A DNA stretch of 64,000 bases from Sepioteuthis lessoniana (GCA_963585895.1 CAUZXS010005791.1:117501-181500); one strand, 5' to 3'; shown: positions 41,886-52,344, numbered from the stretch's first letter. Made by a program: numbers and translations. The notes: generated by a model from the letters alone, not told the origin.

Positions 41886-42530
41886 CACTGTCGAGAGAAC
41901 AGGCCAGGAGGCCGAGGCTAAGATTGGCGTTATCTTAGTGCTGCGCGGATGGTCAACCCCTGCCTTTAGCGCTGCGCAGCCAAATGGTTAAGACCCGCTG
42001 GTCTTAGTGAGTCCTCTTCGTGTTTGCCTCCGGGCCGTCTATTTCGACTGATCATTACTGACCGCCAGAGATGCACCGACCCGCAGATGGTGACCTCTCA
42101 TAGCCCTTAAAAAAAACCGTAAAAGACAAAAGGTTGCTGAATCCACCACTAGAAGTGGCGGCGAGGTGGGTGCAACAACGATAACGTAGGACCCGAGCCT
42201 CGTGGAGCCTCGTGGAGCCTCGTGGCTCCTGAGAGCGTCCGCGTAGACCTCTGTATTTATCGTTGCGTCCCACCAACGCACGAATATGGCACAAGGCCGT
42301 TTTTAAGGTGGGCCCGGTCGCAGGGCCGAAGCCCACACGCGTCCGGCAAGGCCAAAAATACCTTCGGCCCCGTCGGCATTCCCCTTTTTGGGGCGCCAGG
42401 CAATAAACCCCCCCCCCCGAAGGGGGTATAAGCCTGGGGGGATGGCCCCCTGAGGCCGGAGGAACTCTCCAGTGCCGAGGCACATCCGGCAGAACCGTAG
42501 TATTTGTCGCTGCCTCCCACCAGACACGAC
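41886..42530. other. GC-rich block, no coding gene supported
   Basis: Contains GAGCCTCGTG repeated three times near 42195-42222, a run of ten C at about 42409-42418, and a pair of inverted GCCCCCTGAGG/CCTGGGGGGA-like blocks. Overlapping long frames on both strands follow base composition and show no domains. It is probably retroelement LTR or leader. Confidence 0.5.
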
Positions 42531-42534
42531 TTGA

Positions 42535-42960
42535 CACAAGGTCAAAAGCCCGAAGGCCAATTAAAGTGGGGATAAAGGGGAGGGGAAGGTCGGGAACGAA
42601 TCGAGACTCGAACCCTGCTTGTCTGTGCTGCTCATCGGCTCACTTAGTGCAATGTGAGCCTGATGAGGCAAGCAGTTTCACGAACCCAAATGTGGGTCCG
42701 GGCACGTATGCCAGTAAACGGCTTAAACTAGACGCATGGTCTAGTGCCGTAGAAAGGGGACAAAAGTGCAGCTCGCCCACCCGAAGGTTGCCCAGCCGAA
42801 GCTGGGGGCCTATTCGGCCCCGAGTCTGCTCTTGGTTTCGAGCGCCCATCCGGCACGAATGCCAGACGGCCCAGCTAAAAAGCCGGGGAGCACATCCGGC
42901 AGAACCGTCCAGAGATAAAACGGCCTACCGAATGCAACCCAACAACTGGAGAGGAAAAAA
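42535..42960 (-). mobile_element. GC-rich repeat with tRNA-like head (SINE-like)
   Basis: Minus strand has CTAAGTGAGCCGATGAGC as box A and GGGTTCGAGTCTC as box B. The body has paired ACATCCGGCAGAACCG blocks. An older CpG-poor copy is at 31195-31465. GCCAGACGG/CCATCCGGC blocks recur near 32800. Confidence 0.7.
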
Positions 42961-43324
42961 GGTCCGCGGGGACCTCTCAATTTTCGCCGCCTGAAGCCTT
43001 TTTATATGGAAGAAAGGGAACTCCACTTCTGTCGCGCCACGTGGATAGAAAGTTCTTCTACAAAAAATGGACGCAGAAAATAAATATTTCTTTAGCCCGG
43101 TATAGGCTAGCGAAAAGTATTACTTCCATTTTTATAGAATTATTTCTGGCTGAAGTGTTTTGCAAATGTTGATAAATATTAATTTTTCCCCTTCTTAGCT
43201 GTAACGGCCAGTTAGAGTCGAAAAAGGGCTTCATCATTTCCGGCCGCGCCCGGATGTTATTTCTCTAGGGCGAAATGTAATCCGATCTGTTTACATTCGT
43301 AGGCCGGTCGCGGTAAAATGACGT

Positions 43325-43700
43325 AATTTAAAACAACAAACGCTGATTCACTAATTAAACGGCCAACTTTTTCTTGTTATACAAATTTTCCCTTAGGTTT
43401 TTGTATTTTGCATTTTTAAACATCCATCGTTGACTTAACATCGCTAATATCATCCCTCCTAGCGCTGAGGATGATTCAGTAGAACCGAAACGCTATAGTG
43501 TCGACTTTGTTTTCTCAAAAAATCTCTCCTTCTACTTGGATTGCCTTGTTATCAATTTTTCTTTACAAACTGTCGGATTACAATCCATTATTTTCTTTTA
43601 TTCTGTCCAATTGACTAACAAGATCCAAACCCATTCTTCCATTCCATATTTCATATGGATGACATCAAGATGGTTCATAGATTCCATAATAAATCCTTTC
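43325..43700 (+). repeat. PLE family D terminal repeat, copy 2
   Basis: Matches 37200-37640. Its core reads CTGAGGA, then an eroded helix II and GAAA; cleavage base is G (AGTG), so it is likely inactive. Confidence 0.8.
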
Positions 43701-44224
43701 CTCCTAGCTTTTTCCAGTGGAAAAATAGTTACTTCGTAGACCACTTTCTCGAAATTTCACATCCCTCTCATGGGACAATCTTCTTTATTTACAAAGTAAT
43801 TTATATGTTCGCTGATTACCTATTAGTAATTTGTCTTTTAATATCTTGTTATAATTATAAATTATTCTAAGTATATCATTTGTGCAAGAGGAACTAATTT
43901 TTAGTTAATATATATATGTATATATACGCCAGATCAATTAAGAGCAGAAACAACATTGGACGTTCATCTTCCTTTTTAGTGTGCAGTTTTTATTTCCATT
44001 TAGTACAAAAATGGAAGGCACGAGACCTTATGGTTTGTGGGGGAGGGGAAGGGAGCGGTCATGTTATAACTAATTGTCTAAGGGATCCTAGCTATTCAAA
44101 AATTTTGTATGATGGGGATGGGAGAAAAAATGCAGGACACTCATTGGTGGGGGTCTTACCCCTCTGCAGAGGTGCAGTTAGTGTATTCTACGGCCCCAGC
44201 CGACTGGGTAATACTCAGAGTTAG

Positions 44225-44400
44225 ATGTTAAAACCAGTTTTATTTCAGGTAATTCAGTTTAGCATAAGTACATAGTTTAGACGTTAAAACAGTTCTATTT
44301 CTAGCAATTCAGTTTAGCATAAGTACGCAGTTTTAATGTCAAAACAGTTCTATTTAAACAAATCAGTTTAAATGATACGCAGTTTAAATGCAAAAATCAG
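44225..44400. repeat. Minisatellite of the TTCAGTTTAG family
   Basis: Three units; bounded by two CCCCAGCCGACTGGG ends of the SINE-like repeat (44205 and 44500). Confidence 0.75.
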
Positions 44401-44852
44401 TATTGTGAAGGAAGCACGATTTAGGTCTATTTATCCAGGACACTCTTTGGGGGCTGGTCTTACTCCTCTGCAGAGAAGCAGTCGGTGTATTCTACGGCCC
44501 CAGCCGACTGGGCACTGTTAAATTTGAAATAAATCATGTTTGTTATGTGTTTATAGATGTTGATTGAGGTGTGTAATGGTTAGCAAGGCAGACAAGCAAA
44601 CGTGCACGAGTGAGTTCAATTCTCATTGGGTGCCCCATTCATGCGGCCTTGTGCTACATCTGAGCAAAAAGCTTAGTAAATTACCACAACTGATGCTGGA
44701 GGTAATGGGGCGTAGGGAGGTGTTGGGTTGGGGGATTTGGGGTGGGCCATATAACGTTTGGATTATAGGGTGGTGTTCAATGAGTGACATCAAAGTTTTT
44801 TGTGACTTTTTTGAAGAGTTTGTTGAAAGAAATAATGTCTTTGTTGATTGTA

Positions 44853-45088
44853 AGTAAAGAAAAATTGACGACCATAGTCAAGAGTGACCAGAAGGCTCCC
44901 TTTTCAATAGCTACTACACCGAGGGGTAGGGAGGGCGCTACTCCTTTCCCTGGACTGATCCACTTTACCATTGATACGTACCTTATATTGCTGAGTGTTA
45001 AGCAAGGAGGTATCAAGTACCATTTTAAAAGGCTTTGACATGGGATTGAACCAAAGTCTCCCGGACCATTAGGCGAACACTCTACCAA
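44853..45088 (-). mobile_element. tRNA-derived SINE (type 4), copy 2, with 14-bp TSD
   Basis: Flanked by CTTTGTTGATTGTA at 44839-44852 and 45089-45102. Minus strand head has an eroded box A (GTTGGTAGAGTGTTCG) and box B GGTTCAATCCC. 236 bp. Confidence 0.93.
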
Positions 45089-45504
45089 CTTTGTTGATTG
45101 TAGTTAATTTAAATATCTCATAGGTGTTTGTGTCTTCTAGCAGTGAATTGATTTTGTCAACGTACCTCTGTTTGTGCATATGTATAAAAAGGATTTAGCA
45201 TTGAATAACCCAAGAAGATTGATATGCCATTAAACTAAGAGACCAAGTAATAACCAATAAAACTCTTGGGAAAGAGTATCAGCCTCCTTATCATCTCAGC
45301 GATTGGTTATATAGTACCATGACTGTTCTTCAAAAAAGATGATTTGGCATTAAATAACCCACAAAAACTGACATGCCATAAAACAAAGATACCAATTAAT
45401 TGACCAATAAAACCACTGTCCACCTCTTTTTCATTTTCACTGTATGAATGACAGTCGTATGTATAAATTCATCTGATATGTACTTAAAAAACTTTTTTTT
45501 TCAG

Positions 45505-45616
45505 GATTATTGGACCCTGCGATTTTGGTTTTTGGGCAGAGCCGATGGTGTCACAAAGAAACGAGCTTTCACTGATTACTTCCAAGAACTCATGAACCAG
45601 GAAGAGTTTCCTAAAA
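45505..45616 (+). CDS. Host gene exon 3: middle of the death effector domain
   Basis: Acceptor ctttttttttcag, donor A|gtatgt. 112 bp, phase 0 in and phase 1 out, 37 codons: DYWTLRFWFLGRADGVTKKR, then AFTDYFQELMNQEEFPK. LRFWFLGR fits DED helix 2 (the L-K/R-F-x-x-L core), FTDYFQELMNQ fits helix 4. The donor GT is the first unit of a (GTAT)n microsatellite that follows at once. No in-frame stop. Joins exon 4 through an AAT codon. Confidence 0.75.
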
Positions 45617-45645
45617 GTATGTATGTATGTATGTATGTATGCATG
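45617..45645. repeat. (GTAT)n microsatellite containing the exon 3 splice donor
   Basis: Six to seven GTAT/GCAT units starting at the donor GT. Confidence 0.92.
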
Positions 45646-45649
45646 TAAT

Positions 45650-46340
45650 TGTTTTGGCCGTTGGAGTTTCAATTTTATATTTTCGACCAATGAGGATGGT
45701 TTATGCCATTTTGCCCAGATCATTTTCCCGAACAATATAAAAGGCCGTGTAAACACATTCTCCCTTTCTTCTCTTCCTCACTTGCTAACAGCAGGACAAA
45801 CCAGCCTTAACGATGAGAGCGCATTCTCTCTCACTCTCTTACCCGGGCCGATTCCAGCAGCAGACTGATGGACATTCAACATGAGAGAGCGCATTCTCTG
45901 TCTGTCTGTCTGTCTGTCTTACCCGGGACGATTCCAGCTGCAAACTGATGGACATTTCAACACGAGAGAGCGCATTCTCTCTCTTACCCGGGTCGTTTCC
46001 AGCAGCAGACAAATGGATATTTCAACACGAGAGAGCGCATTCAACATTGTTCCTCTGCTTCTTTTAGGGGACCATTCCTTATCAATTATTTCTTTCTCTA
46101 AAATCAACTGAATCTCGAAACTTCTGGCTGAATGCTAAATTCCTGCTCAACTATTTACAACTTTTTCTTTTACCTGCGACTTACGGCACAAGGGTTTTTT
46201 TCGTCTGAAGCTGTTATTAAAAGTTCCCTTTTGAAAACTATCAATATCTTCGTCAACTCGTTTGTTCTTCCTTTTAATATAACAAGAGGCAACAGAACTC
46301 TACAACCTCAACTGCCATTTTTGTATAAATGGTAATATCA
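45650..46340 (+). mobile_element. LTR-like repeat (TATA-bearing), copy 2
   Basis: Shares GGCCGTTGGAGTTTC, CCATTTTGCCC and ATATAAAAGGC with 10500-11080, and a 3' part GCACAAGGG...TTATTAAAA...ATCTTCGTC. Lies only about 30 bp past the exon 3 donor. The ends are not fixed. Confidence 0.5.
45785..46045. repeat. Minisatellite, about 80-bp unit, inside the LTR-like repeat
   Basis: Three to four units with GAGAGCGCATTCTCT, TTACCCGGGNCGATTCCAGC and CAGACTGATGGACATT, plus a (CTGT)n run. Confidence 0.92.
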
Positions 46341-46649
46341 TCTGCTCTCATGTTCTAATCTAATATGAAAATATGATTTAAAGTCATAAAATTTTTGACT
46401 GACCATACAAATTTAATTAATGGTCCCACTTAGAAATGATATAGAGTAAAAAAAATGTTGAAAAAAAACTTTTTACAAAATCTAAAAGAAATTATTATTG
46501 ATTATCTAAAATAAAAAAAAAAAGACTAAGAGAGCTATTAAAAAGTTAAAACCTTTTTAAGAACTAAATAACTTTATTAGTAACCAAAACTGAATATAAG
46601 ATTCACTTTATAGAACGAATGATCATAAGACTAACAGAAAAAAAATAGA

Positions 46650-46900
46650 TAGATAATTTTTATTATTAAGGGTTTTCGGACAATTGTCTTCATCTTTATT
46701 GTTATTTCCACAACGTTTCGGCCGATATGCCCCCCAGCCTTCTTCAGGTGTTTGTCGAACTCGGGAACCTTCACGGAACTTCGAATTACGTCCTTTATTG
46801 AATCCACGGGGGTCGCCTGTTCTGATTCCGTTAGCCATAACCGGGTACAAGAGTTAAGTATTCCTTTATTGTTACTCGCCTGCAGTCAGGATTGAACCTG
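46650..46900 (-). repeat. PLE family C terminal repeat (hammerhead-like core)
   Basis: Minus strand: ACACCTGAAGAAGGCTGGGG, then ATATCGGCCGAAACGTTGTG. CTGAAGA, helix II GGC...GCC, GAAAC. Followed by a tRNA-like GTTCAATCCTGACTGCAGG stretch. Copies at 48145, 48930, 54475, 55815. Confidence 0.75.
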
Positions 46901-46959
46901 CAAACTCCAGATTATTGTCTCCATAGAAGCTTCCCTAAGCTTCTAAGAAGACGATCTTC

Positions 46960-48069
46960 GACAAATAATACTTCTACAACAAAATAAAAAGTCTCTGAAC
47001 TGCCGTGTTTGGGTTAACTAGATTAATAACAAACAGAAACAAAGGAAAAAAAAAAAAACAATTCAGGTAAAAGTCAGGACTGAGAAAGTCTTTCTGTATA
47101 TCGGAAGAACCTACATTAAAATATTCGTATCCCAGACGAGGTCCCCATTTAATATCTGTTAATGGCGGATGGTAAGAATATAGTTCGACAGTGGTAGACA
47201 CGTTCCGCTTTCCTTCGGACTTTAGGATTTAACGGTAGAGCTCGTGCTCCAAATCTCAAGTTTATCATTAGGTGGATATTCCCTCCCCCTTTCTTCTCTA
47301 TCTTATCAGAGTTTTTATTTCCTACTGTAATTAGTCTTTCATCATGTCAGCGTAAATGCAGCAAGATAAATTTGAATATACTTAAATTGTATGTTCACTT
47401 ACTTGGGATTTTGTAGAGTTTATTCTCTTCTCTTTTTTCTCTCGTTATTGGGTTTCCATAACACGTTGATAGAAGGATACACGTCTTATTTCAGATAAGA
47501 CCTAGATTAATTATTGCCTCTTTCCTCGCGGAAAAGTCTTTTCTTTGGGTATTCGTTTAACGAGGCTCACCATACCTTAGAGTTTGAGGTCATTCAAAGG
47601 AGAATTTTTTTCTTTTCTCTCAGTGTTCTATGTGCAGCATAACTTGGAATTTGGGTTTCTTCTGAATCCCAAATAATGTTCTTAATTTTTCAACAAACAA
47701 CAGGCAACTCCTTATGTGTCTTCATCCTTCGCCGAATAAACGGTCACCAACTAGTTTCCGTAGTTTGAAAATTCACCACGTGTTGGGTTTTTAGCCCTTT
47801 CTTCCTCAGTACCACTCATGGTCGCAGGTTTGCCTCCCTGCCGCTGGCTAATAGGGAGTGTGGTTCTCCCATGCCCATGTCAGCCTGCATTAATCGGGAG
47901 GGTTGAAGAGAGAGAGAGAGAGAGAGAGACGGCCTCTCTTTCTACTATTCTGCTTACTACTGTAATTTGCTGATTCTTGCTTGCCACTATAGTCGGCCGA
48001 TGGCCTGCGAGCCGCACCTCCTTCCCCACAACCTGAAGAATGTATGAGGGTGTCGTATTTCCACGTCAC
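46960..48069 (-). mobile_element. LTR, 1.2-kb family, truncated reverse copy
   Basis: Reverse of 6471-7694 over most of its length; its TGTGACG end is at 48069. The other end is cut near 46960 against the family C repeat. Contains a (GA)n run. Confidence 0.8.
47906..47929. repeat. (GA)n microsatellite
   Basis: About 12 GA units inside the LTR. Confidence 0.95.
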
Positions 48070-48315
48070 AGTTATTTAATGTCAAAGCCACTCTCCTAGA
48101 AGAACAATAGTGGTACTAGTTGTGTAAATTTCTGAGACGAAGCTTGTTGATTTTTATCATTAAGGTTTTTCGGACTATTGTCTTCATCTTTATTGTTATT
48201 TCCAAAACGTTTCGGCCGATATGTCCTCCGGCCTTCTTCAGGTGTTTGTCGAACTCGGGAACCTTCACGGAACTTCGAACTACGTCCTTTATTGAAACCA
48301 CCAACGGAATTCAAC

Positions 48316-48650
48316 ATGACCAAGAACTGTGTTTACTCCATCCCTTGCAGTTGTGGTAAAATATACAAAGGTGAGACAGGTCGGCCACTAAAAGTAAGGC
48401 TAGAAGAACATCGGAAAGCAATAGTACGAGGGGAGATTAAAAGTCGGGTATGGCGGACCATATATGGAAGAAAAATGGAAATTATCTCCCCTTATGGGAC
48501 AAAGTTGAAATAATTGATAGGGCTGAACATTGGAGGATTAGACGCCTTAAGGAATCAGCACATATGTTAGGCTACAATGACCTGCTGAGTAGACCAAGTA
48601 TAGAGTTGAATACAATATGGGAACCGATAATCAAGAAGGTAAGATTTTAA
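48316..48650 (+). pseudogene. Penelope-like GIY-YIG endonuclease (one frameshift)
   Basis: MTKNCVYSIPCSCGKIYKGE then TGRPLKVRLEEHRKAIVRGE in one frame; after a 1-bp shift near 48445 MADHIWKKNGNYLPLWDKVE, then IIDRAEHWRIRRLKESAHML and a final IELNTIWEPIIKK before TAA at 48648. Elements: YSI (GIY position), YKG (YIG position), Arg in VRLEEH, and the late Glu. This covers the whole GIY-YIG domain. It nicks target DNA in PLE transposition. Copies: minus strand 60715-61050, plus 56040-56275. Confidence 0.85.
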
Positions 48651-48779
48651 AAAAAGCAAAAAAAAAAAAACTGAAATCTGAATATGAGCACAGGTAAAAA
48701 ATCATACATAATTGTAGTAATTCTAGCTATAGTAAGAACATTAAGTTTATAATACCCAAAAATTCACTCTGAATTGTCC

Positions 48780-48885
48780 AGCAGGACACATGGCTTAACG
48801 GTTATAGGCGTTGGTTCCCTGAGCTACTAAGAAGACAATCATCTGAAGGTTGCAGGTTAAATCCTCACTTCAGGCGAGTAATATA
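48780..48885 (+). other. tRNA-like stretch in PLE family C 3' region
   Basis: TGGCTTAACGGTTATAGGCG looks like box A and AGGTTAAATCCTCACTTCAG like an eroded box B. Present also at 56390-56480 (GGTTCAATCCTGACTGCAG). It may be a SINE part or an internal pol III promoter carried by the PLE. Confidence 0.5.
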
Positions 48886-48929
48886 CAGGAATACTTAACA
48901 CTTGTACCTGGTCATGGCAAACGGAATCA

Positions 48930-49079
48930 GAACAGGTGACCCCCGTGGTTTCAATAAAGTAGTTCGAAGTTCCGTGAAGGTTCCCGAGTTCGACAAACAC
49001 CTGAAGAAGGCCGGAGGATATATCGGCCGAAACGTTGTGGAAAGATGAAGACAATAGTCCGAAAAACCTTAATGATAAA
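48930..49079 (+). ncRNA. Hammerhead-like core, PLE family C
   Basis: ACACCTGAAGAAGGCCGGAG then ATATCGGCCGAAACGTTGTG: CTGAAGA, helix II GGCCG/CGGCC, GAAAC. Helix III and I pairings could not be settled by eye, so activity is uncertain. The inverted copy at the 5' end carries the same core in reverse. Confidence 0.55.
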
Positions 49080-49269
49080 AATAGTGGTACTATTTAACCT
49101 ATAGGTTCATACCTTTCCCAAGAGTATTTGCCCGAAAGTGAACGTAATAGTGCGACTGGAGTACGAACTCGCTTACTACGATTCCGTAGTCCATCGCTTT
49201 AACCATTACACCACGAGGACACCCCTGTGGGTCTAGGAGGAATGAATGATGAAAGAATGGACTCCTAAA

Positions 49270-49480
49270 GGAACACTTGCCCAAAAGTTGAAAATGCTCA
49301 CCTGGTCTGCTGTTGTTGCTGGAGTCAGTCAAGAAGAGTCAGTAAAGAAGAGAAGAGGTCGAGGGAACGTTACATCGCCTTTTATATTGTCCGGGAAAGT
49401 CACCCGGGCTGAATGGCATTATTGGACGAAATATACGACTCGAACTTCAACGGTTCCCGCGCCAGTAAATGAATTTGAAA
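49270..49480 (-). mobile_element. LTR-like repeat (TATA-bearing), copy 3 fragment
   Basis: Reverse of the promoter part of 10500-10700: GGTGATTCTTT...CTTTTATATTGTCC and GAACTTCAACGGTTCCCGC blocks. Confidence 0.55.
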
Positions 49481-49614
49481 ATGTGGGTCTGACGAACAAT
49501 TGAAAATTAGTTCTTTCTGCTACAAAAATATCTTAAATTTAGAAATTTACCTTGCCGAGTCGCTGGAGTTGTAGAATACACTGACTGCACCTCTTCAGAG
49601 GGGTAAGACCTTAC

Positions 49615-49875
49615 TTATATTTTAAACACACTGTTAAATGTCAAAACAGTTCTATATTAAACAAATCAGTTTAGTGTAAATACATTTTCTATGTCAAAAA
49701 CCAGTTCTATTTCAAATAATTCAGTTTAGCATAAGCACGCTGTTTAAATGCAAGTACGGTTTCAGTTTAGCAATAAGCAAGCAGTTTAAATGTAAGTACG
49801 GTTTAATTGTCAAAAACATTTCTATTTCAAGCTATTCAGTTTAATCAAACAATTCAGTTTAGCATAAGTGTGCCG
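49615..49875. repeat. Minisatellite of the TTCAGTTTAG family
   Basis: Same blocks as 24125-24475. Confidence 0.8.
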
Positions 49876-49887
49876 TTAGTTCTATTT

Positions 49888-50108
49888 AACCCATAGATAG
49901 GGCCCTATCAGGTGTTAGCACGCCGGGCCAGAGTGGACCTTGGAGAAATGGCAATAAATCGGTACTCCGTATTCCCCAAAGCCCCAGCATTACTGGAACC
50001 TCACCATCAGACTGTTTTGTGTCATATCCAGGACACTTATTGGAGGTGGGGTTTTACCCCTCTGCAGAGGTGCAGTCAGTGTATTCTACAGCCCCGGCCG
50101 ACTGGGCA
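49888..50108 (+). repeat. Dispersed SINE-like repeat (GCCGGGCCAGAG family), copy 3
   Basis: GGGCCCTATCAGGTG, GGAACCTCACCATCAGA, CTCTGCAGAGGTGCAG and CCCCGGCCGACTGGG. Confidence 0.8.
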
Positions 50109-50354
50109 ATACACAGAGTTAAATGTGAAAATAGTTTTATTTCAGATAATTCAGTTTAGTGTAAGTACAGATTTTGTTTACACTGTCAAAACAGTTCTAT
50201 ATATAGCAATTCAGCTGAACTATTTCAGACGGACTCACCATGTTGAGTACTATTTTGACATTCCTTAAACAATTTAGCCCATTCATAAAGATCTTTTTGT
50301 CTTTAAATCTCGGATTGTTTGCTACCATTTTGATAAAGCACATTTTTTTTGCAG

Positions 50355-50477
50355 ATTATATTGGTTTCGTAAAGAGGGCTCTTGTTCTTTTAAAAAAGTA
50401 TTCTCTTATTAAACGCGTGGAATTGCTGGTCGAAAAAACCGAGGATCCTCCGTCCAATGACAATTTACCTCCAATCA
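50355..50477 (+). CDS. Host gene exon 4: end of the death effector domain
   Basis: Acceptor atttttttttgcag, donor A|gtaagt. 123 bp, phase 1 in and out, 40 codons: YIGFVKRALVLLKKYSLIKR, then VELLVEKTEDPPSNDNLPPI. YIGFVKRALVLLKKYSLIKRV fits DED helices 5 and 6, with the late K/R-x-D/S-L-L/I-x-K/R motif. The tail EDPPSNDNLPPI is a low-complexity linker to the next domain. Joins exon 5 through an AAG codon. The upstream frame opening with MLSTILTFL is intron read-through, not exon. Confidence 0.78.
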
Positions 50478-51039
50478 GTAAGTATTATCATGTTTGTTAT
50501 GATATAAACAAGAATTCTACATGAACAAATCCTAGCACCCCGCCCGCCACAAAACAGCTGCTGTACGGCCACTTACCCCCATCTCACAAAGCATATAAGG
50601 AAGAGAGTATGGAGGCTGAAGGAAACACAAACTCTTAAGCAACATGCTTTTATGGATGTTTTTATATATGTCTATATCAGTGGCGACTCTAGCCTATTTT
50701 TGCTATTCGTGCCCCCCCCGCCCTCTGTCAACTTCAGTTCCCAACCCGTGGTCCGTGGACCCAAAGTAAGTCATCATAGTTGCTATTGCGTTATTCTCCA
50801 TTGTATAGCACAGATTGACAAACGTACCTTGCATGGTGGTTTTTTTTTGTAAACAATCAAGATACTATATAATTTGTAGTCTTGTTAATACAGTTCATAA
50901 GATAATTGTTTTTCCTTTCAAAAGTATAGAAGAAAAGAGAAGATGTTCATTACTATGACGAGAAAAATATGGTTATTAGAATAAAGAAACTGATGACAAT
51001 ATACACAGACACGGCTAGTAGTTTCAATTTCGCTTAAAA

Positions 51040-51320
51040 TGGTGTAATGGTTATCGTCGCAGGAATTGGACACGGCGACACGAGTTCAAATCCTGGACTG
51101 ATTGCATTTCACATAGCACTAATACCCTTGGGAAAGGTATGAATCCAATTATTCTCCCTCCAGCTATGGGTAAATAGTAGGGCAGACTAGGTTCTTTAGC
51201 CTTGGTGAGGCATCTAGTCTAGGAGAAGGAAAAACTCTGAATTCAAACCTGTTAAACTCCGCTTAAAAAATTGACCTTGTGTCATATCCTGCCCGAGCGG
51301 AGGGGTTGGGTAAATATGAA
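51040..51320 (+). mobile_element. tRNA-derived SINE (type 2), plus copy
   Basis: Head ATGGTGTAATGGTTATCGTC (box A), GAGTTCAAATCCTGG (box B), body CCCTTGGGAAAGGTATGAAT, tail CCTGTTAAACTCCGC. About 280 bp. Confidence 0.87.
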
Positions 51321-51496
51321 GATTATTTGTTGAAAATGTATTCAAATAAACAAATTTTAGTTACAGAATGTAATATATGCAACATTCATTAAAGAAATAG
51401 AGATCTGTTAGTGAAAAAACGAATTAAAACACGCCGTTTAACCAACATTTACCATAGCGATGATGATGACGTCGGCGACTGCTGTAATCTGCTATC

Positions 51497-51499
<3 letters not shown>

Positions 51500-51536
<37 letters not shown>
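51500..51536. repeat. (CT)n microsatellite
   Basis: About 18 CT units. Confidence 0.95.
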
Positions 51537-51539
<3 letters not shown>

Positions 51540-51974
51540 CCCTCTCCCTCTTCCCAAGACAGCTGTCAGCAGTCAGAATGTGCTAAGATTTTTGAGCACG
51601 GTGTTTTGAGTTGCTCTTGCTATTGGCTGCAGCCAAAAGCGGATTTCTCTAACATTACTGTTATTATAAGGGTCTTGTGCTGGGCACGGATTACGAGTTC
51701 AACATTATAGCCGATTTTATGGGATGTTCAATGAATCTGACGGTGGCTGGACAAAGACCATCCGTTCAAAACAGCATCATTGTATTATTCCCAGATATAT
51801 TTATGAACTTTTGGCTACTTAGTTATCGAAACTTGAATAGATATGTAATTTAATTGAGATCAGACTAAGTATGAAATTAATGGATGATTTTTAATCCATT
51901 TTGAATAACATTGACCGAGTTATTGGTCGTGCCGGGCACGAGTAGCACTAGTCCCGTCTCCGCCCCTGGTCTAT

Positions 51975-52180
51975 ATATAGAACTAATACCATTGGGAAAG
52001 GTATGAATTCAATTATTCTCCTTCCAGCTATGGGTAAATAGTAGGGCAGACTGGGGTCTTCAGCTTTGGTGAGGCAACTAGTCTAGAAGGAAAACTCTGA
52101 ATTCAAACCTGTTAAACTCTGCTTAAAAATTGACCTTGAGTCATATCCTGCCCGAACGGAGGGGTTGGTAAATATGGATG
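51975..52180 (+). mobile_element. SINE (type 2), headless fragment
   Basis: Body and tail of 51110-51320 without the tRNA-like head. Confidence 0.8.
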
Positions 52181-52344
52181 TCTATATATTGATCACCAGT
52201 GTTGGTCGACCAGTGAAAACTTATGTTCATCAGATCTGTGATAGGGATGGATGGTGAGAGAAATTCAAGGGAATCCATGTTTTCAGCATGACTTGATAAT
52301 ATATATATATATATACACCTTTGTATATATATATATATATATAT

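Larger units (their letters stand above)
48119..49079 (+). mobile_element. Penelope-like element family C, 3' copy with inverted ends and TSD
   Basis: Flanked by AATAGTGGTACTA (48106-48118 and 49080-49092), the SINE target duplicated. The two ends are inverted copies of each other for about 150 bp (48145-48300 versus 48930-49080). Between them is a GIY-YIG coding region and a tRNA-like stretch. A 5'-truncated PLE with a partial inverted terminal repeat is a typical form. Confidence 0.9.
48075..49230 (-). mobile_element. tRNA-derived SINE (type 1) carrying a PLE insertion
   Basis: Head at 49230-49140 (GTGTCCTCGTGGTGTAATGG, box B AGTTCGTACTCC) and tail at 48118-48075. The two parts are separated by 48119-49079. 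Confidence 0.85.

Noticed and set aside
42055..42537. Overlapping frames of 80-160 residues in the GC-rich block
   Set aside because: Long frames in three overlapping readings follow from low stop density in GC-rich DNA; no motifs.
50240..50354. MLSTILTFL start as a signal peptide for exon 4
   Set aside because: It sits before a clear pyrimidine tract and AG; the phase with exon 3 explains exon 4 better.
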